Origin: Strongyloides papillosus
Taxonomy: Eukaryota > Nematoda > Chromadorea > Rhabditida > Strongyloididae
Length of the DNA: 64,000 nt
Assembly (NCBI GenBank): GCA_005656395.1
Contig: SRSI01000077.1
Span: 372,001 to 436,000 of the forward strand
Direction: 5' to 3'
This document shows, in pieces, positions 35,373-46,397 of this stretch. Under the pieces are notes generated by a model that searched no databases, had not been told where the DNA came from, and saw nothing but the letters and a program-made list of their open reading frames with translations. The stretch's first letter is position 1. Every line of letters starts with the position of its first letter. The position numbers were made by a program, and so were the translations under genes.

Positions 35373-37060
35373 ATTTTAGTAAGTTAATAATAAATAAAAA
35401 TAAATTATAATAGTATTGTTAAGACAATTTTAATTTATAATAAAACTGGATATCTGAAAAAAATAAGTTTTTTTTATAATTTATTCTAGCAGCCTGGGAA
35501 ATATAATGATTTAGTCGGTATAATATATAACTATAACAAAGCATTTAAGCTACTTTTTAATAACAATCTTAAAATGTTTTTAAACAATCAAAGTAACAAT
35601 AAATACATTTACAACAATAAAATTTATTGTCAATTCCATATATAAAAATTTAAACAAAAGTCAATGGACATGTCGATTTATTAATTATTTTTTTAACTAA
35701 AATATTATTTTTAGTAAAAAAATTATTAAACATTTAATTTCTATGAAAGATGGTTAGCAATTTTATTAATGACTACGATAATACAATTAAATTAATATTG
35801 ATAAAAATAATTTTCACCAATCTAGCCAATATTATAGTATTAAAAGTTTTTATATTTAATTTGAAAGAAGAGCCATTAACATTACAATATTTCGTTAATT
35901 TGATAAGAAAAAGCATATAGAAATAGACTGTTACTTTAAAATTATAGTTCAAAAAAATGTAAGAACAAAATATTCGACCACGAACAATTAGAAACTTTTT
36001 AAACATGTAGGAATTCAGTTGTCATCATTTTATCAGTATTAATACAACATTAGAGTATCATATGATTATAGAATTAAAAAGAAACATTGCAAAGTTTTCT
36101 TACCCTTTTTATAATAATATAAAATTTTATTTACTAAAAGTAAAATCAAAACAATGTTAAAGGATTTTTCCTATTATTCTTTTAAAACATTTTTTTCTTT
36201 TTAAAAACGATATAATAAATGTTTTCGATTTTCGATTCATTATAAAATAAGCCTATACTCTTCAATTATATAAAACTTTTAATAGTTGCGATTAATTTTG
36301 ATTACAACAACTTTCTATTTATTCATACAGACATTAGATTATTAATATACTTACCCATATCATGTAATAATATATTTTACTATAAGATATTTTTAATTCA
36401 TTCTTGTTTATACATATTAATTTTTCTTTTTTAAATTCATTCTAATAGAAATTTAAACGATATATAATTGACTTTTTTCATATTCACAGTTAATAATAAA
36501 CTTTTGCTTATCACTTTGTTACTAATTCTAAAAATAAAGATGGAAAAAATTTCAAATTTTTATTTGAACAATAATATTTCAATGACAAATTTCTAAAAAT
36601 TTGCATCAATAAAAAATAAAATATATATGTATATAACTAATACAGCACTTTCTGCAAAAAGGCTAATTAAAACACAAAAATTGAAATACCTTTTCTGTTC
36701 CATAAAAATATTTAGCAAACTTTTAGTGCTTCTACAAATACAATTTCTTCTGATATATAATAATGGAATGATCAATCAATTTTTTATTCATCAAAATTGC
36801 ATTTATAAAGTAATTGTAAATTTGTCAAAAATAATTAATACATACTGTTGTTGAATAAATTTTATTTTTTTATTGATTTTTAATTTTCAATAACAATTTT
36901 ACTGTGTTACTTTATTCTTAAACAGTAATAGTGACTCAATTGTTTATCAATGTGTTAATGATAATATTTAAAAAATGAAAGATATTTTTAATTTCTTATT
37001 CATAGGAAAAAAAATTTTTTTAAATAGACATCAAATACGATGATCTGACAATAATTTAAA
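35373..37060. other. AT-rich spacer upstream of the oxidase gene
   Basis: No protein-like ORF was seen. It must contain the oxidase promoter at its left end. Short ORFs at 35773 and 36593 are compositional noise. Confidence 0.55.
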
Positions 37061-37556
37061 ATGTTTGAAGAAAGTTCTAAACAAGCATTTGAATATGATA
37101 TTGTTTGGTATGTAGAATTTGATTATGATTTGAAACAATTTTATGGTACAGTATTTTGATTTTTTTAGTGTAGATATAGATGATTAAGCAAAATTATTTA
37201 GTGCTACATTTTTTTATGTTTTACTATTGGGAATAGATGAAGATTATTGGCAAAAAGTTATTTATAAATTATGGAAAAACAAAAATATGAAGTAACTATG
37301 TACTTTAAAAGTGTAAATAATATTACGGAATAATATTATGAATGTTGCAACAAATATAATTGACTGCTCAAAATTTTCAAATTACTATTTATACAAAGTA
37401 ATAAATACATTAATGTTCCCTACAATAAAGATGATGATACAATTAGAATTATAAATATCCGTAATCGTTTATTAAACAACTTAGATATTGGACCGTTTTT
37501 TTTCTAATAAACCAGAAATTGCAAAGAGTCTTCTAATGAATGCTATTATGAAAATA
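37061..37556 (+). pseudogene. possible decayed coding sequence of unknown origin
   Basis: Several short plus-strand pieces read more like protein than the surroundings but are broken by stops and frame changes. They are a 32-codon piece from the ATG at 37061 (MFEESSKQAFEYDIVWY), a piece near 37210 (LLGIDEDYWQKVIYKLW) and a piece near 37410 (INVPYNKDDDTIRI, then NIRNRLLNNLDIGPF). No family was recognised. It could be chance in AT-rich DNA. Confidence 0.28.
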
Positions 37557-38026
37557 ATTTAAAGTGGAAAAAGATACTCACCTGTTTTAATAAAATTATT
37601 TTCTATATATAATTGAAGAGACAATATATTAAAAAATGCTATTTGAGAAAAAACAATATTTAAAAAGAACATGTATGCTAAATTCACAAAATCTGTAATT
37701 TAAACAATAGAAATATTGGTATATAGTATGACTGAATACACCTTAGGTCATTCTTAATTATTTACATTAAGCTTTTTTTCCCAATTAATTTTTAAGACAA
37801 AGATAATAACGTGAGAAAAAAATTTAAATAACTATGAGTTATCTTAATAATAACCATAATTGGTTTTCATTGTATTAACAATTCTTTTATTATACTCTTA
37901 ATTAGTATATTTTGCATAGAATTGGTGATTTGTCCAATTGATAATTACTCATATCTCAGTATAATTTTTTTATACCATCATCAGTTAACGTAAAATTTAT
38001 TTTTTCTTAAAATACGTCTTCCAACC
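37557..38026. other. 5' region of the KH-domain gene
   Basis: AT-rich sequence with no coding signal recognised. It presumably contains the promoter of the KH-domain gene that begins at 38027. Confidence 0.45.
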
Positions 38027-38942
38027 ATGTTATCTAATGTTCCTGATTGTTTTGATATGGATCACATACAAGTGGTAAATTACCGCCAAACACTATACAA
38101 ATCTATTATGGAGGATGAATTTCAATTGAATAAACTTTTACCTCTCATTCAAAATTTACAAAAATCGTACGATGAAGTTGAAAGATCGTTAATACATAAG
38201 AAATCAGTATTGTCAAATTTAATTATGTATGAAACAATGCAGGAGAATACTATTCATCTTTTGGAAGATAGTAATGATTATAGCAACAAGTCAAATGATA
38301 TCAATAGTGTTAATACCTCTCAATCACTAATTTCTGTATCACCACCAGCAGATTTTCAACATAATTCCTCAATTTCTGACCAACATAGTTCCAGTATTAT
38401 TGAGAATAATAATAATAAATTGTATAATAAAAATACTTCTAATACTTCGTCAAATTCTACTACACTTTCTTCAAATGACAATGTATATGTTGCCACAGTT
38501 ACTATGAAAATAGCAGAAGACTCATTGAGAAATGCTGGTGGTAAGTTGATTGGTGTTAATGGATCAAATATTAAAAAGATTCGTCGTGATTGTGCTTGTT
38601 GTATTCATCTACGTGGGCGAGGATCAACAAAGGTAATTTTTAATATTATATAATTTTTTGTTACTGTTAAATTATTAATTTTAGCCTTCAGAGTTAACTG
38701 ATTTGCAAAATAAGAATAAAGCTAGTATAAGTAAAGCATTTGAACCACTACATGTAATTATTCAATCAGTTCATAATGATCGAGATATAGCAATTGCAAA
38801 TGTTAATAAAGCTATTGATAGAGTCATCCAATCTTTGGATCGTGGAATGAAAGGTGCCGATAGCTCTCGTCATGAAATTACCAATCTTGAAATTAAAGAA
38901 ACAAAGAAAAGATACAATAAGAAATCTTCTCTATACTCTTAA
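38027..38942 (+). CDS. single KH-domain RNA-binding protein (STAR/maxi-KH style)
   Basis: Exons 38027-38632 and 38685-38942 are joined by a 52-bp phase-0 intron, giving 287 residues. Residues about 14-75 are helical, with charged and hydrophobic spacing that could form a dimerising coil. Residues 80-150 are a Ser/Asn-rich linker. A KH domain spans about 154-270: VTMKIAED, the GxxG loop in KLIGVNGSNIKKI (Gly176-Gly179), then CIHLRGRGS, which is typical of STAR/SF1 KH domains, and after the intron EPLHVIIQSVHNDRDIAIANVNKAIDRV split across strand and helix. The intron falls within the variable loop of the KH fold. A role in splicing or mRNA control is inferred from the family. The exact orthologue was not recognised. 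Confidence 0.75.
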
Positions 38943-39949
38943 GATAATTAATTTTAAATTTGTCAAAAAAATTTTCTTATTACACAAGTTATTTTTTCAA
39001 AAAGGGAAAAATGTATATTTATTACATTGTCATAAAAATTTTTTTAATTGTTGTGTTATTAAATTAAATTTTACACTTTTTAGTTATATGTACAAATTTT
39101 TGCCAAGTTGTAGAAATTAATAAAAAAAAGTCATTAACATTTTAGCAACGTAATTTATTTTCAAGGATAAATTTTCGATAAACATACTATATACAACATG
39201 ATACTATCAAAGATAGCTGATGTAATCGAGTTATTTTCTCCTTGATATATTAAAAACATTACAGCAAATATTTTAACTGCGCAGTAGTAGTAAAATTTAA
39301 AGATTTATCTTTAAAGATATAAATTTCCTTTTTGAAGAAAATAATATTTTTAGCTTTTGATCATTTGTCGTAATAATTTTTCCCGATAAAGTAATTAATT
39401 TTTGCCAAATAAAAAAACTAAGAAGGAATCCGTTTACTTAATATTGATAAAACCTGTATGTAATAACTTTAGAAAGTCAATTTAATTATAGTTCGACTTT
39501 TTTTGATGAAAATAATCTTAAAATCAATTCAAGATAAACAAACTAAAGTAACAATTTTACCCGGAAAAAAGTGATTGATATAATTAATTTTAATTAATTA
39601 AAAAAAAATATCGTATTCTATGAACTCCAGATGATTTTTTAAAACTTGGTATTTCATTGACGAAAGAACTTTACAATTAACTGTAAAATATTTTTTTACT
39701 TACCATCATTACAATTAAATTATATGAGAAATTTAAAAGAAGGCAAATAGCCTTTTTATCAATTATATGATTAATGTTTCAGTAAATTACCTTATTTGAG
39801 GGATGGCTTTAGTATTTTTATCTATTATAGATGAAGATACCTATATATTGTGTAGAGCAAGTTTACTAGTGGGAAGGCCAAAAATGTAATGATATGTAGA
39901 AAAAAGGTAAGAAAAAATAAACTAGTTTAAGAAGGTTAGTTGAAAATCA
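38943..39949. other. spacer between the KH gene and the collagen gene
   Basis: AT-rich, no ORF of note. The right 200 bp (about 39780-39949) are slightly GC-richer and are the likely collagen promoter. Confidence 0.5.
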
Positions 39950-39956
39950 TATAAAA
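39950..39956 (+). promoter_or_regulatory. TATA box of the cuticle collagen gene
   Basis: TATAAAA lies 46 bp before the collagen ATG. The short leader that follows (CATCAACACTTACAAG) is C-richer than its surroundings. Stage-pulsed collagen genes commonly have such a compact TATA promoter. Confidence 0.55.
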
Positions 39957-39995
39957 GATGTAATCTTTGTCTACATCAACACTTACAAGTTCAAC

Positions 39996-40907
39996 ATGGA
40001 TTTGGAAAGCAGAATTAAAGCTTATCGTTTCGTTGCCTATTCAGCAGTTACATTCTCTATTGTCGCTGTTCTTAGTGTTTGTGTAACTCTTCCTATGGTT
40101 TACAACTATGTTCACCATGTTAAGAGAACTATGCACAATGAAGTACAATTCTGCAAAGGATCTGCTAAAGATATCTGGTCAGAAGTAAACACCCTCAAGA
40201 GAATCCCAATCATCAATGGAAACAGAACTGCTCGTCAAGCTGGATATGATGCCGGAGTTAGTGGCGGATCTGCCTCAGCTGGAGGTTCATGTGACGCTTG
40301 TTGCCTTCCAGGAGCTGCCGGTCCAGCTGGAGCCCCAGGAAAACCAGGTAAACCAGGAAAACCAGGTGCACCAGGACTCCCAGGAAACCCAGGAAAACCA
40401 CCAGTTCAACCATGCGAACCAGTTACACCACCACCATGCAAACCATGCCCACAAGGACCAGCCGGACCACCAGGACCACAAGGACCAGCAGGAGATGCCG
40501 GTGCTGATGGACAACCAGGAGCTCCAGGACAAGATGGTGCCCCAGGACAACCAGGACAACCAGGACCAGCAGGACCAAACGGAAACCCAGGAGCCCCAGG
40601 ACCTGATGGACAAAAGGGAGCTGACGCTGTCTCAGAACCAGTTCTTCCAGGAGAGCCAGGACCAGCTGGAGAACCAGGCCCACAAGGACCAGCCGGAGCC
40701 CCAGGACAACCAGGAGCCGCAGGAGCACCAGGACAACCAGGACCAAAAGGACCAGCTGGACCAAACGGTCAACCAGGAAATGACGGACAACCAGGAGCTC
40801 CAGGAGCTGCCGGACAACCAGGATCACCAGGAGAGAAAGGAATCTGTCCAAAATACTGTGCTATCGACGGTGGTGTCTTCTTCGAAGATGGAACCAGAAG
40901 ACGTTAA
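39996..40907 (+). CDS. nematode cuticle collagen (col-12/col-13-like)
   Basis: One exon, 303 residues. Residues about 10-43 form the N-terminal hydrophobic signal-anchor ([17 protein letters not shown]), followed by the conserved block around [12 protein letters not shown] subtilisin-like processing site RTAR (77-80) precedes a CDACC cysteine cluster. The first Gly-X-Y block is about 106-133, then an interruption with three spaced cysteines (about 137-150), then a second Gly-X-Y block of about 135 residues with one break near AVSEPVLP. The C-terminus has the CPKYC pair and ends FFEDGTRRR, as in the col-12/col-13 group. The protein is secreted and cross-linked into the cuticle. Codon use is strongly biased to CCA and GGA with much higher GC than its neighbours, as expected for a highly expressed gene. 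Confidence 0.95.
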   Translation: MDLESRIKAYRFVAYSAVTFSIVAVLSVCVTLPMVYNYVHHVKRTMHNEVQFCKGSAKDIWSEVNTLKRIPIINGNRTARQAGYDAGVSGGSASAGGSCDACCLPGAAGPAGAPGKPGKPGKPGAPGLPGNPGKPPVQPCEPVTPPPCKPCPQGPAGPPGPQGPAGDAGADGQPGAPGQDGAPGQPGQPGPAGPNGNPGAPGPDGQKGADAVSEPVLPGEPGPAGEPGPQGPAGAPGQPGAAGAPGQPGPKGPAGPNGQPGNDGQPGAPGAAGQPGSPGEKGICPKYCAIDGGVFFEDGTRRR

Positions 40908-42097
40908 GGATCTCGCTGCCATACTCATTGCTATGTTTTCCTTTTCTAAACATTTCAAAAAATAAAATATTACATTTAATTTTCTTTTGTTTTTATTTGT
41001 CTAATCTGAATATGATTTATCAAAATTGAAATAATCAATCAGTTAAAAACTTTCTTTACTAAAGAAAATAAACATATATATTGTTTCTTTTAAAAAATCT
41101 ATATATTATATATATCCTATTAATCAAATTGTATCAGTTGGCGAAGGTAATTAAAGTAAATGTGAAAAAGCAAAAATATTTAAAATAATTATTTCATTAC
41201 TACATATATCGTCTTTTCATTAATCTATTGCCTTCAAGGACATTTATTATTTACTTTTACATTAATATAATTTTATAAAATTTTTAGATAAAATTAGTTT
41301 GTTATGAAAAAAAAAGAAAAGATAAATAAAACTTTCTGCCAGGGTAATAGTGATTATTTAAAATGGGTATATAAATATATGATTTGACAGAAAGGAGAAT
41401 GAAACATTTTTGTTGGCAATTATTTATCAAAATGTATATACAAATGCAAATAAAAGTTTTCCATTAATATATGTGTATAACTTAATCATAAGTTTATGTA
41501 TAATATATGATTAAAGAAGAAAATTTTAAAGATAATATTGCATTACACATTACTCAGCAAATTATTGGGAAGACCTTTCTAATTATGTAAAATATTTTTT
41601 TACTACCGCAGTTCATATTTTTTTGTTAAAGTGAAAAAATTATGATGTTTAAAAACATATTTTTACAATGATATATGTTATAATCTATGCTGAAAGGAAT
41701 TATATTATTTTTAGTGGTGTAAAAACGATAAACATCTAATATTTACATCAACAATCATATAACCCTCATTTTAAACTTTTTTTTTATTATAATAATAGTG
41801 TTAGAATAAGAGGTAGTTGACTTTTTGTATAGAAACTTGAAACATTTACTTTCTCTCACAACATATAATTTCGAATAGTCTCATTCATTAATTGATTTAT
41901 ACAAATATGACGGAAATGATTATTCTTTTCTTTAAAATTTTAAAATATATTTCATTTCGTTTTAGTAAAAAAAGAAATGATATATTGAATTTTTTTACTT
42001 AAAATGATATCTTTTTAATTTAATATAACGTGATGTACAAATTAGATATTGTTTTGTATCAATAAAATGATTTTAAAATCCCTTTTTAGTGTTGATC
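40908..42097. other. spacer between the collagen and GST-like genes
   Basis: The collagen poly(A) signal AATAAA lies about 55 bp after its stop. The rest is AT-rich. A let-7-like seed (GAGGTAG near 41809) was examined and rejected. TTTTTAG at 42083-42089 directly precedes the GST-like ATG and could be a trans-splice acceptor. Confidence 0.5.
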
Positions 42098-42812
42098 ATG
42101 AAACTTGCATTTTGTTTACCAAAATTTGTTCTCTATAATATTGATCAGAATAATATCAATTCTACTAATAACAATTCTAATATATTTTTACAATCAAATC
42201 TTGATTTGTATAAAATGAAGGTTATACAAAATCTATTTTCTGTTTATAACATTTCTTATGAGATAAAAGGTGTTGTTGTCGATACACCTGAGTATAATGA
42301 AATATGTAAAAAGAGTGGTGCATCGAAATTTCCAATACTTCAAGTTGATCAAATATATTTTCCTAGCTTTTCTGCTATATGTAGACACTTAGCTGCCCGT
42401 TTTGGACTACATGGTTCAACATTAACTGAAGAAACATATTGTGATGTGATGTCCTCTATGTTATTTGATATAATTTCTATTATTGAAAGAGGAGCTGATA
42501 GTGGATCTGTTAGAGAACAAGATGATGCAATGCATGAAGCTGTTGAGCATGTAAATACAATTCTCGGACCATATATTATTCATTACATTAAAAATCTTCG
42601 TGGTGAATCATTAACTCATACAGATTATTTATTTGGTAAAGATGTATGTTTTTAACCATTATTTCTAATTTATGATCTTTTTACTGTTATAGCCAATATG
42701 GATAGATTTCGCACTTCAAGAATTAATTCTCCTAGTCAACAATTTTGGTAAAGGAAGAGTATATTTAACATCTTCTGTAAAAACATTTGCTGAAACTGGC
42801 ACTGTTTGTTAA
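42098..42812 (+). CDS. divergent glutathione S-transferase-like protein
   Basis: Exons 42098-42643 and 42693-42812 are joined by a 49-bp phase-0 intron (GTATGT...TTATAG), giving 221 residues. The first true ATG is at 42098, 9 bp after a TTTTTAG run. The core KFPILQVDQIYFPSFSAICRHLAARFGLHG matches the second half of the GST thioredoxin fold (cis-Pro, then the S-x-AI-R-L-A helix) seen in nematode sigma/nu GSTs, and a helical C-terminal part follows. The first beta strand (FVLYNI) is followed by an Asn/Ser-rich insert of about 25 residues before the first helix, so the usual RGRAE motif is absent. It may therefore be a non-catalytic or specialised GST. The C-terminal half is short of the usual conserved core. 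Confidence 0.7.
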
Positions 42813-42945
42813 AATTTTACACAAATAAGTAATCATTTTTATTTTATTAAAAAAATGTGTTATAGACAAAATATTAGATGACGGGGAGTGGTGTTTACAT
42901 TTATAAAAACAGTCAATGTCAAATGAAATTTTAACATTATAATAT

Positions 42946-43353
42946 TTACATTTCAATAGCTATAGAATTTTTCATATTATTTTGAATTTCCTTCTTTATT
43001 TTATAATCATAAATTTCATCATTCATTTTTAAAACAATATTTTTTTCTGATTCATTATGATTTATTGGAGTAATTTGATCACATACTACAGAGTCATGGA
43101 GAAAGATAGTATGAGTGTTGGGAAGTATTTTAACGTCATCAATAACCCGTTTTTGCAAGAGAATTTCTTTCTTTTTCATCTCTAATTTTTGTTTTGGAAG
43201 GCCAGTTTCTGTGTATAATGGTGAAAACCACCATGGAAAAAAATAATCACGTAAAATCCATAGATTAAAAGCTAACCACGAAATCAAACACAATAAACCA
43301 AAAAAATAATATAGCTCCGATCGGAGCTCTCCAAAATTGGCTAATTTCCACAC
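42946..43353 (-). CDS. small membrane protein, unknown, 5' end unresolved
   Basis: An open exon of 135 codons starts directly after an acceptor-like AAACTTTTAG. Its first in-frame codon is GTG, not ATG. A hydrophobic segment with many aromatics (about residues 14-42, LYYFFGLLCLISWLAFN) would be a membrane span. The rest is hydrophilic with Lys/Glu-rich helix and no cysteine pattern. A donor-like AAG/GTAACT lies 50 bp upstream (43403), but reading through it gives a stop and no ATG, so the true first exon is probably elsewhere. The gene is convergent with the GST-like gene, 133 bp apart. No family was recognised. Confidence 0.5.
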   Translation of the reverse strand: MWKLANFGELRSELYYFFGLLCLISWLAFNLWILRDYFFPWWFSPLYTETGLPKQKLEMKKKEILLQKRVIDDVKILPNTHTIFLHDSVVCDQITPINHNESEKNIVLKMNDEIYDYKIKKEIQNNMKNSIAIEM

Positions 43354-45099
43354 CTAAAAGTTTAAAAATAAATTCCTAATATAAACAGTCAAAAAGTAGT
43401 TACCTTGAAATGTTGTTACAATAAACGGTTTTTGCTAAATAGTTGAAGTTTACTACAGATAATAAAAAATTTAAAATATGAATAGAATATTTCCTTATTT
43501 GGTATATAGTATGATTCAATTTTTAGGTGCCTTTTCAGATAGTTCTAATTAAAATTAATTCTTTCTTTTTGTCTATGTTCACAGTTAATTTTAATATGAC
43601 ATAAGTCAATTATATACATAAATTAATTCAAAAAATAAAATCTTTTTTTTTATATTCTTAATAAAATGTCAAATTTTTATCAAAAATGTATACGAATAAT
43701 ATTCTTTAGAATAAAGTAATTTACAAGTTTTTAGGATATTTCCATCTGTTAAACTTTTGTAAAATTTGCTTAAAGAAATTTTTTAAAGTTTAAATTTAGT
43801 TAAACAAATATGTATGGATATATACATGTGTTTTTCGTAGTTTGAAATGAAAAAGAAAACATAATTTAAAATTAAAGCGTGAATAAAGTTTTATGTAAGT
43901 AAAAGGATAGATACATATATAAAAATATAATCATGTTATAGTTTGATTTAAAAGCCTATATTCATAAAATACTTTTCTTAGTATTTCAAACCTAAATTAG
44001 TAATTTAAAAAAAAAGAAAGTTACATCTATTCATTATAAAAGTTTAAATTAAATGAAAAAGAGAGGGAAAAAGAGAGGAAAAGTAATATAAGTTAAAATT
44101 TATACAATATAAGGACCATTCTTTATTCATTCCAGATCTTATTTATTAACAAAATACTATCATTATATGACATCTTTTCTCATGTAATTTGATGATTGAC
44201 ATTTTTTTGTCTGCCATTAATAGTTATAAAATTTAAACATAAATAATTGGGACATGCAATGAATAATAAAATTCATTGCCAATTTGTTTATTGGTCATAT
44301 AAAAAGAATTAATAATATTTTCAATAATAAAATAAGAATATCATTATTATCTACAAAAATATTATTAAATATTATCTTAATTATACTTATTTCGAAAATA
44401 AATATTATTTGTTGAAGATGAATTATTAAATTTTTTTCTATAATAAAATGAAATAGAAAACAAATTTGATTTTTTATATGAAACAGATAGAACGTCCTAT
44501 CATGTTATCTTTTTCTTTTGTTAATTTCTCTTATAAAAGATAAAATTATCCATTATACCATTTTAATGTTAAAAATAATAAATATTTATAATAAGAATCT
44601 TTAAGTAGTTAACTTTGTTATTTTATTATATAAAATTTATGTATTAAAAAGTTATCATTTTCAGAAAGCAATTTTTACTTAATTTCTTTATTTAATTAAA
44701 TATTATGCTCGTATGTGTGAAAAATAGTATCCTGATTGAAGATTAATCAAAATATCTAAAAACATTTACATTATTTATCCTTCGTATAATACAAATATAT
44801 TTTCATACAATTGCAACCAATAAATAATACTTGATATTAATTAGTTTATTATACAGGTAAACAATACTTCAATATATATTTACCTCTTCATCTTAGTAAT
44901 CACGACATATAATTTTTGTTTTTTCAAGAATATGGAAAGAATCTGGTACCTCACCTGTTCTTTAAACGAACACAATGTATTTTTGTTTTTTGGTATTGTG
45001 CAACCACCAGTTTGTAGTTAACTTATTAATACAACTATCATCAAATATAAATTTTAAAATTTTTTTTATTGAATAGTTTTTTAATTTCAAAATATTAAA
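43354..45099. other. AT-rich spacer before the Ddi1 gene
   Basis: This stretch probably contains the missing first exon of the minus-strand membrane protein and the Ddi1 promoter, but I could not place either. No other feature was recognised. Confidence 0.45.
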
Positions 45100-46397
45100 A
45101 TGCGCGTTACTGTTACTAATGATGAAGATGTTGTACCTTTGGAAGTTGGTGAAAATATTGTTATGAATGAATTTCTTTCTATTTGCAAGACAATGTTACC
45201 AAATCTTGAAGGACCTCCTGAAAAACTTGTTGCAGATGTTGATGGTGTAAAAGTAATTCCTGTTCCCGAAAATTTATCAAAAACAATTGGCGTAAGTTCT
45301 TTTTTTTATTAATAAAGTACATTTTTTGTTATTATATTTAGGAACATAATTTTAAAGATGGTTCTTTTATATATGTTTTTCCGGTAGCAAGATTACTTAA
45401 TCCATTATTACGTCAAATGCAAGGTGGTACACAAGATACGCAAGAAGTTCAACAGCCAATTACTGGTGGACTACAAGATTTCATGGGTGGTGGAGCAGAG
45501 TTAAATAGAATGAGGGCAGATGCTAAGACATTGTATGATCAAGCTCTTCAAAATCCTTCTATTTTACGATCAATCTCTGATACTTTTCCTTCGTTAATGG
45601 AGGTTTTTCAAACAGACAGAACATTTGAATCCTTTTTTAATGCCTTTAAGAAAGATTTCGAAGTTGAAAGACGAAAACAAGAGTTGATGCAAGATGAATT
45701 TTCTGAGGAAGGTCAAAGGTATATTGCCGAGCGGATTCAAAGGCAAAATATTGAAGAAAATTTTAGAATGGCACAAGAATATATCCCTGAAACATTCTTT
45801 ATTAACAATTTACTTTGGATTAGATTAAAGATTAATGGTGTTCCAGTACTGGGGATAATTGATAGTGGTTGTCAAAGTTCTGCTGTTGTATCTATAAATA
45901 TAATTAAAAAGTGTAATTTATTGAATCTCGTTGATAAGCGTTATTGTGGAGCTGCAAGTGGTATTGGTGGAATGCAAAATATTATTGGAAAAATTCATTC
46001 AACAAGTATAAGTGTCAATGAGCATTTATTTGAAATACCAATTCAAGTTCTTGATGGAAATAACTCAACTGTGCTTATTGGTCTTGATATGTTAAAAAGA
46101 AATCAATGTGTAATTGATTTACAAAAAAATATCCTACGTTTTGGTGATGGTACAGAGACGCCATTTTTGAGTGAGGCAGAAGCAGAAAGAGAAAGGGCAC
46201 TTTTTGAAGAACAAATGGAAGCATATAATAATGCACAAGGGAAGGAAGAAGAAAGTTCTCCATCTACTTTTGTTGCTGACTCTGAAAAATTGTCACAATT
46301 AATTTCAATGGGATTTGAGGAAGGAAGAGCAAAGGAAGCTCTAAGAATTTGTGATAATAATTTGGAACTCGCTGTTAACTTTTTATTTGGTAATTAA
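45100..46397 (+). CDS. ddi-1: Ddi1-type UBL/retroviral-like aspartyl protease/UBA protein
   Basis: Exons 45100-45291 and 45342-46397 are joined by a 50-bp phase-0 intron, giving 415 residues. Residues 1-85 form the ubiquitin-like domain (MRVTVTNDED start, ARLLNPLLR linker). A helical domain at about 120-210 carries NPSILRSIS and ends in EGQRYIAERI...NIEEN. The retropepsin fold spans about 215-335, with active site IIDSGCQS (Asp238), the flap region ASGIGGMQNIIGKI and the conserved VLIGLDMLKRNQC. The UBA domain (SQLISMGFEEGRAKEALR, about 372-412) is retained, as in yeast Ddi1. The usual D-S/T-G-A reads D-S-G-C here. Ddi1/2 proteins act as proteasome shuttles, and the protease activates SKN-1A/NRF1 in worms and mammals; that role is inferred. 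Confidence 0.94.

Noticed and set aside
36593..36854. Overlapping ORFs on both strands near 36.6-36.85 kb
   Set aside because: Low-complexity hydrophobic readings of AT-rich DNA, with no supporting context.
40287..40851. Long antisense frames within the collagen gene (Trp/Ser-rich and Leu/Val-rich)
   Set aside because: They are mirror products of the repetitive GGA/CCA codons on the other strand and have no start context or splice signals of their own.
41805..41830. GAGGTAGTTGA, resembling the let-7 seed region
   Set aside because: The match to let-7 breaks after the seed and there is no complementary arm downstream to form a precursor hairpin.
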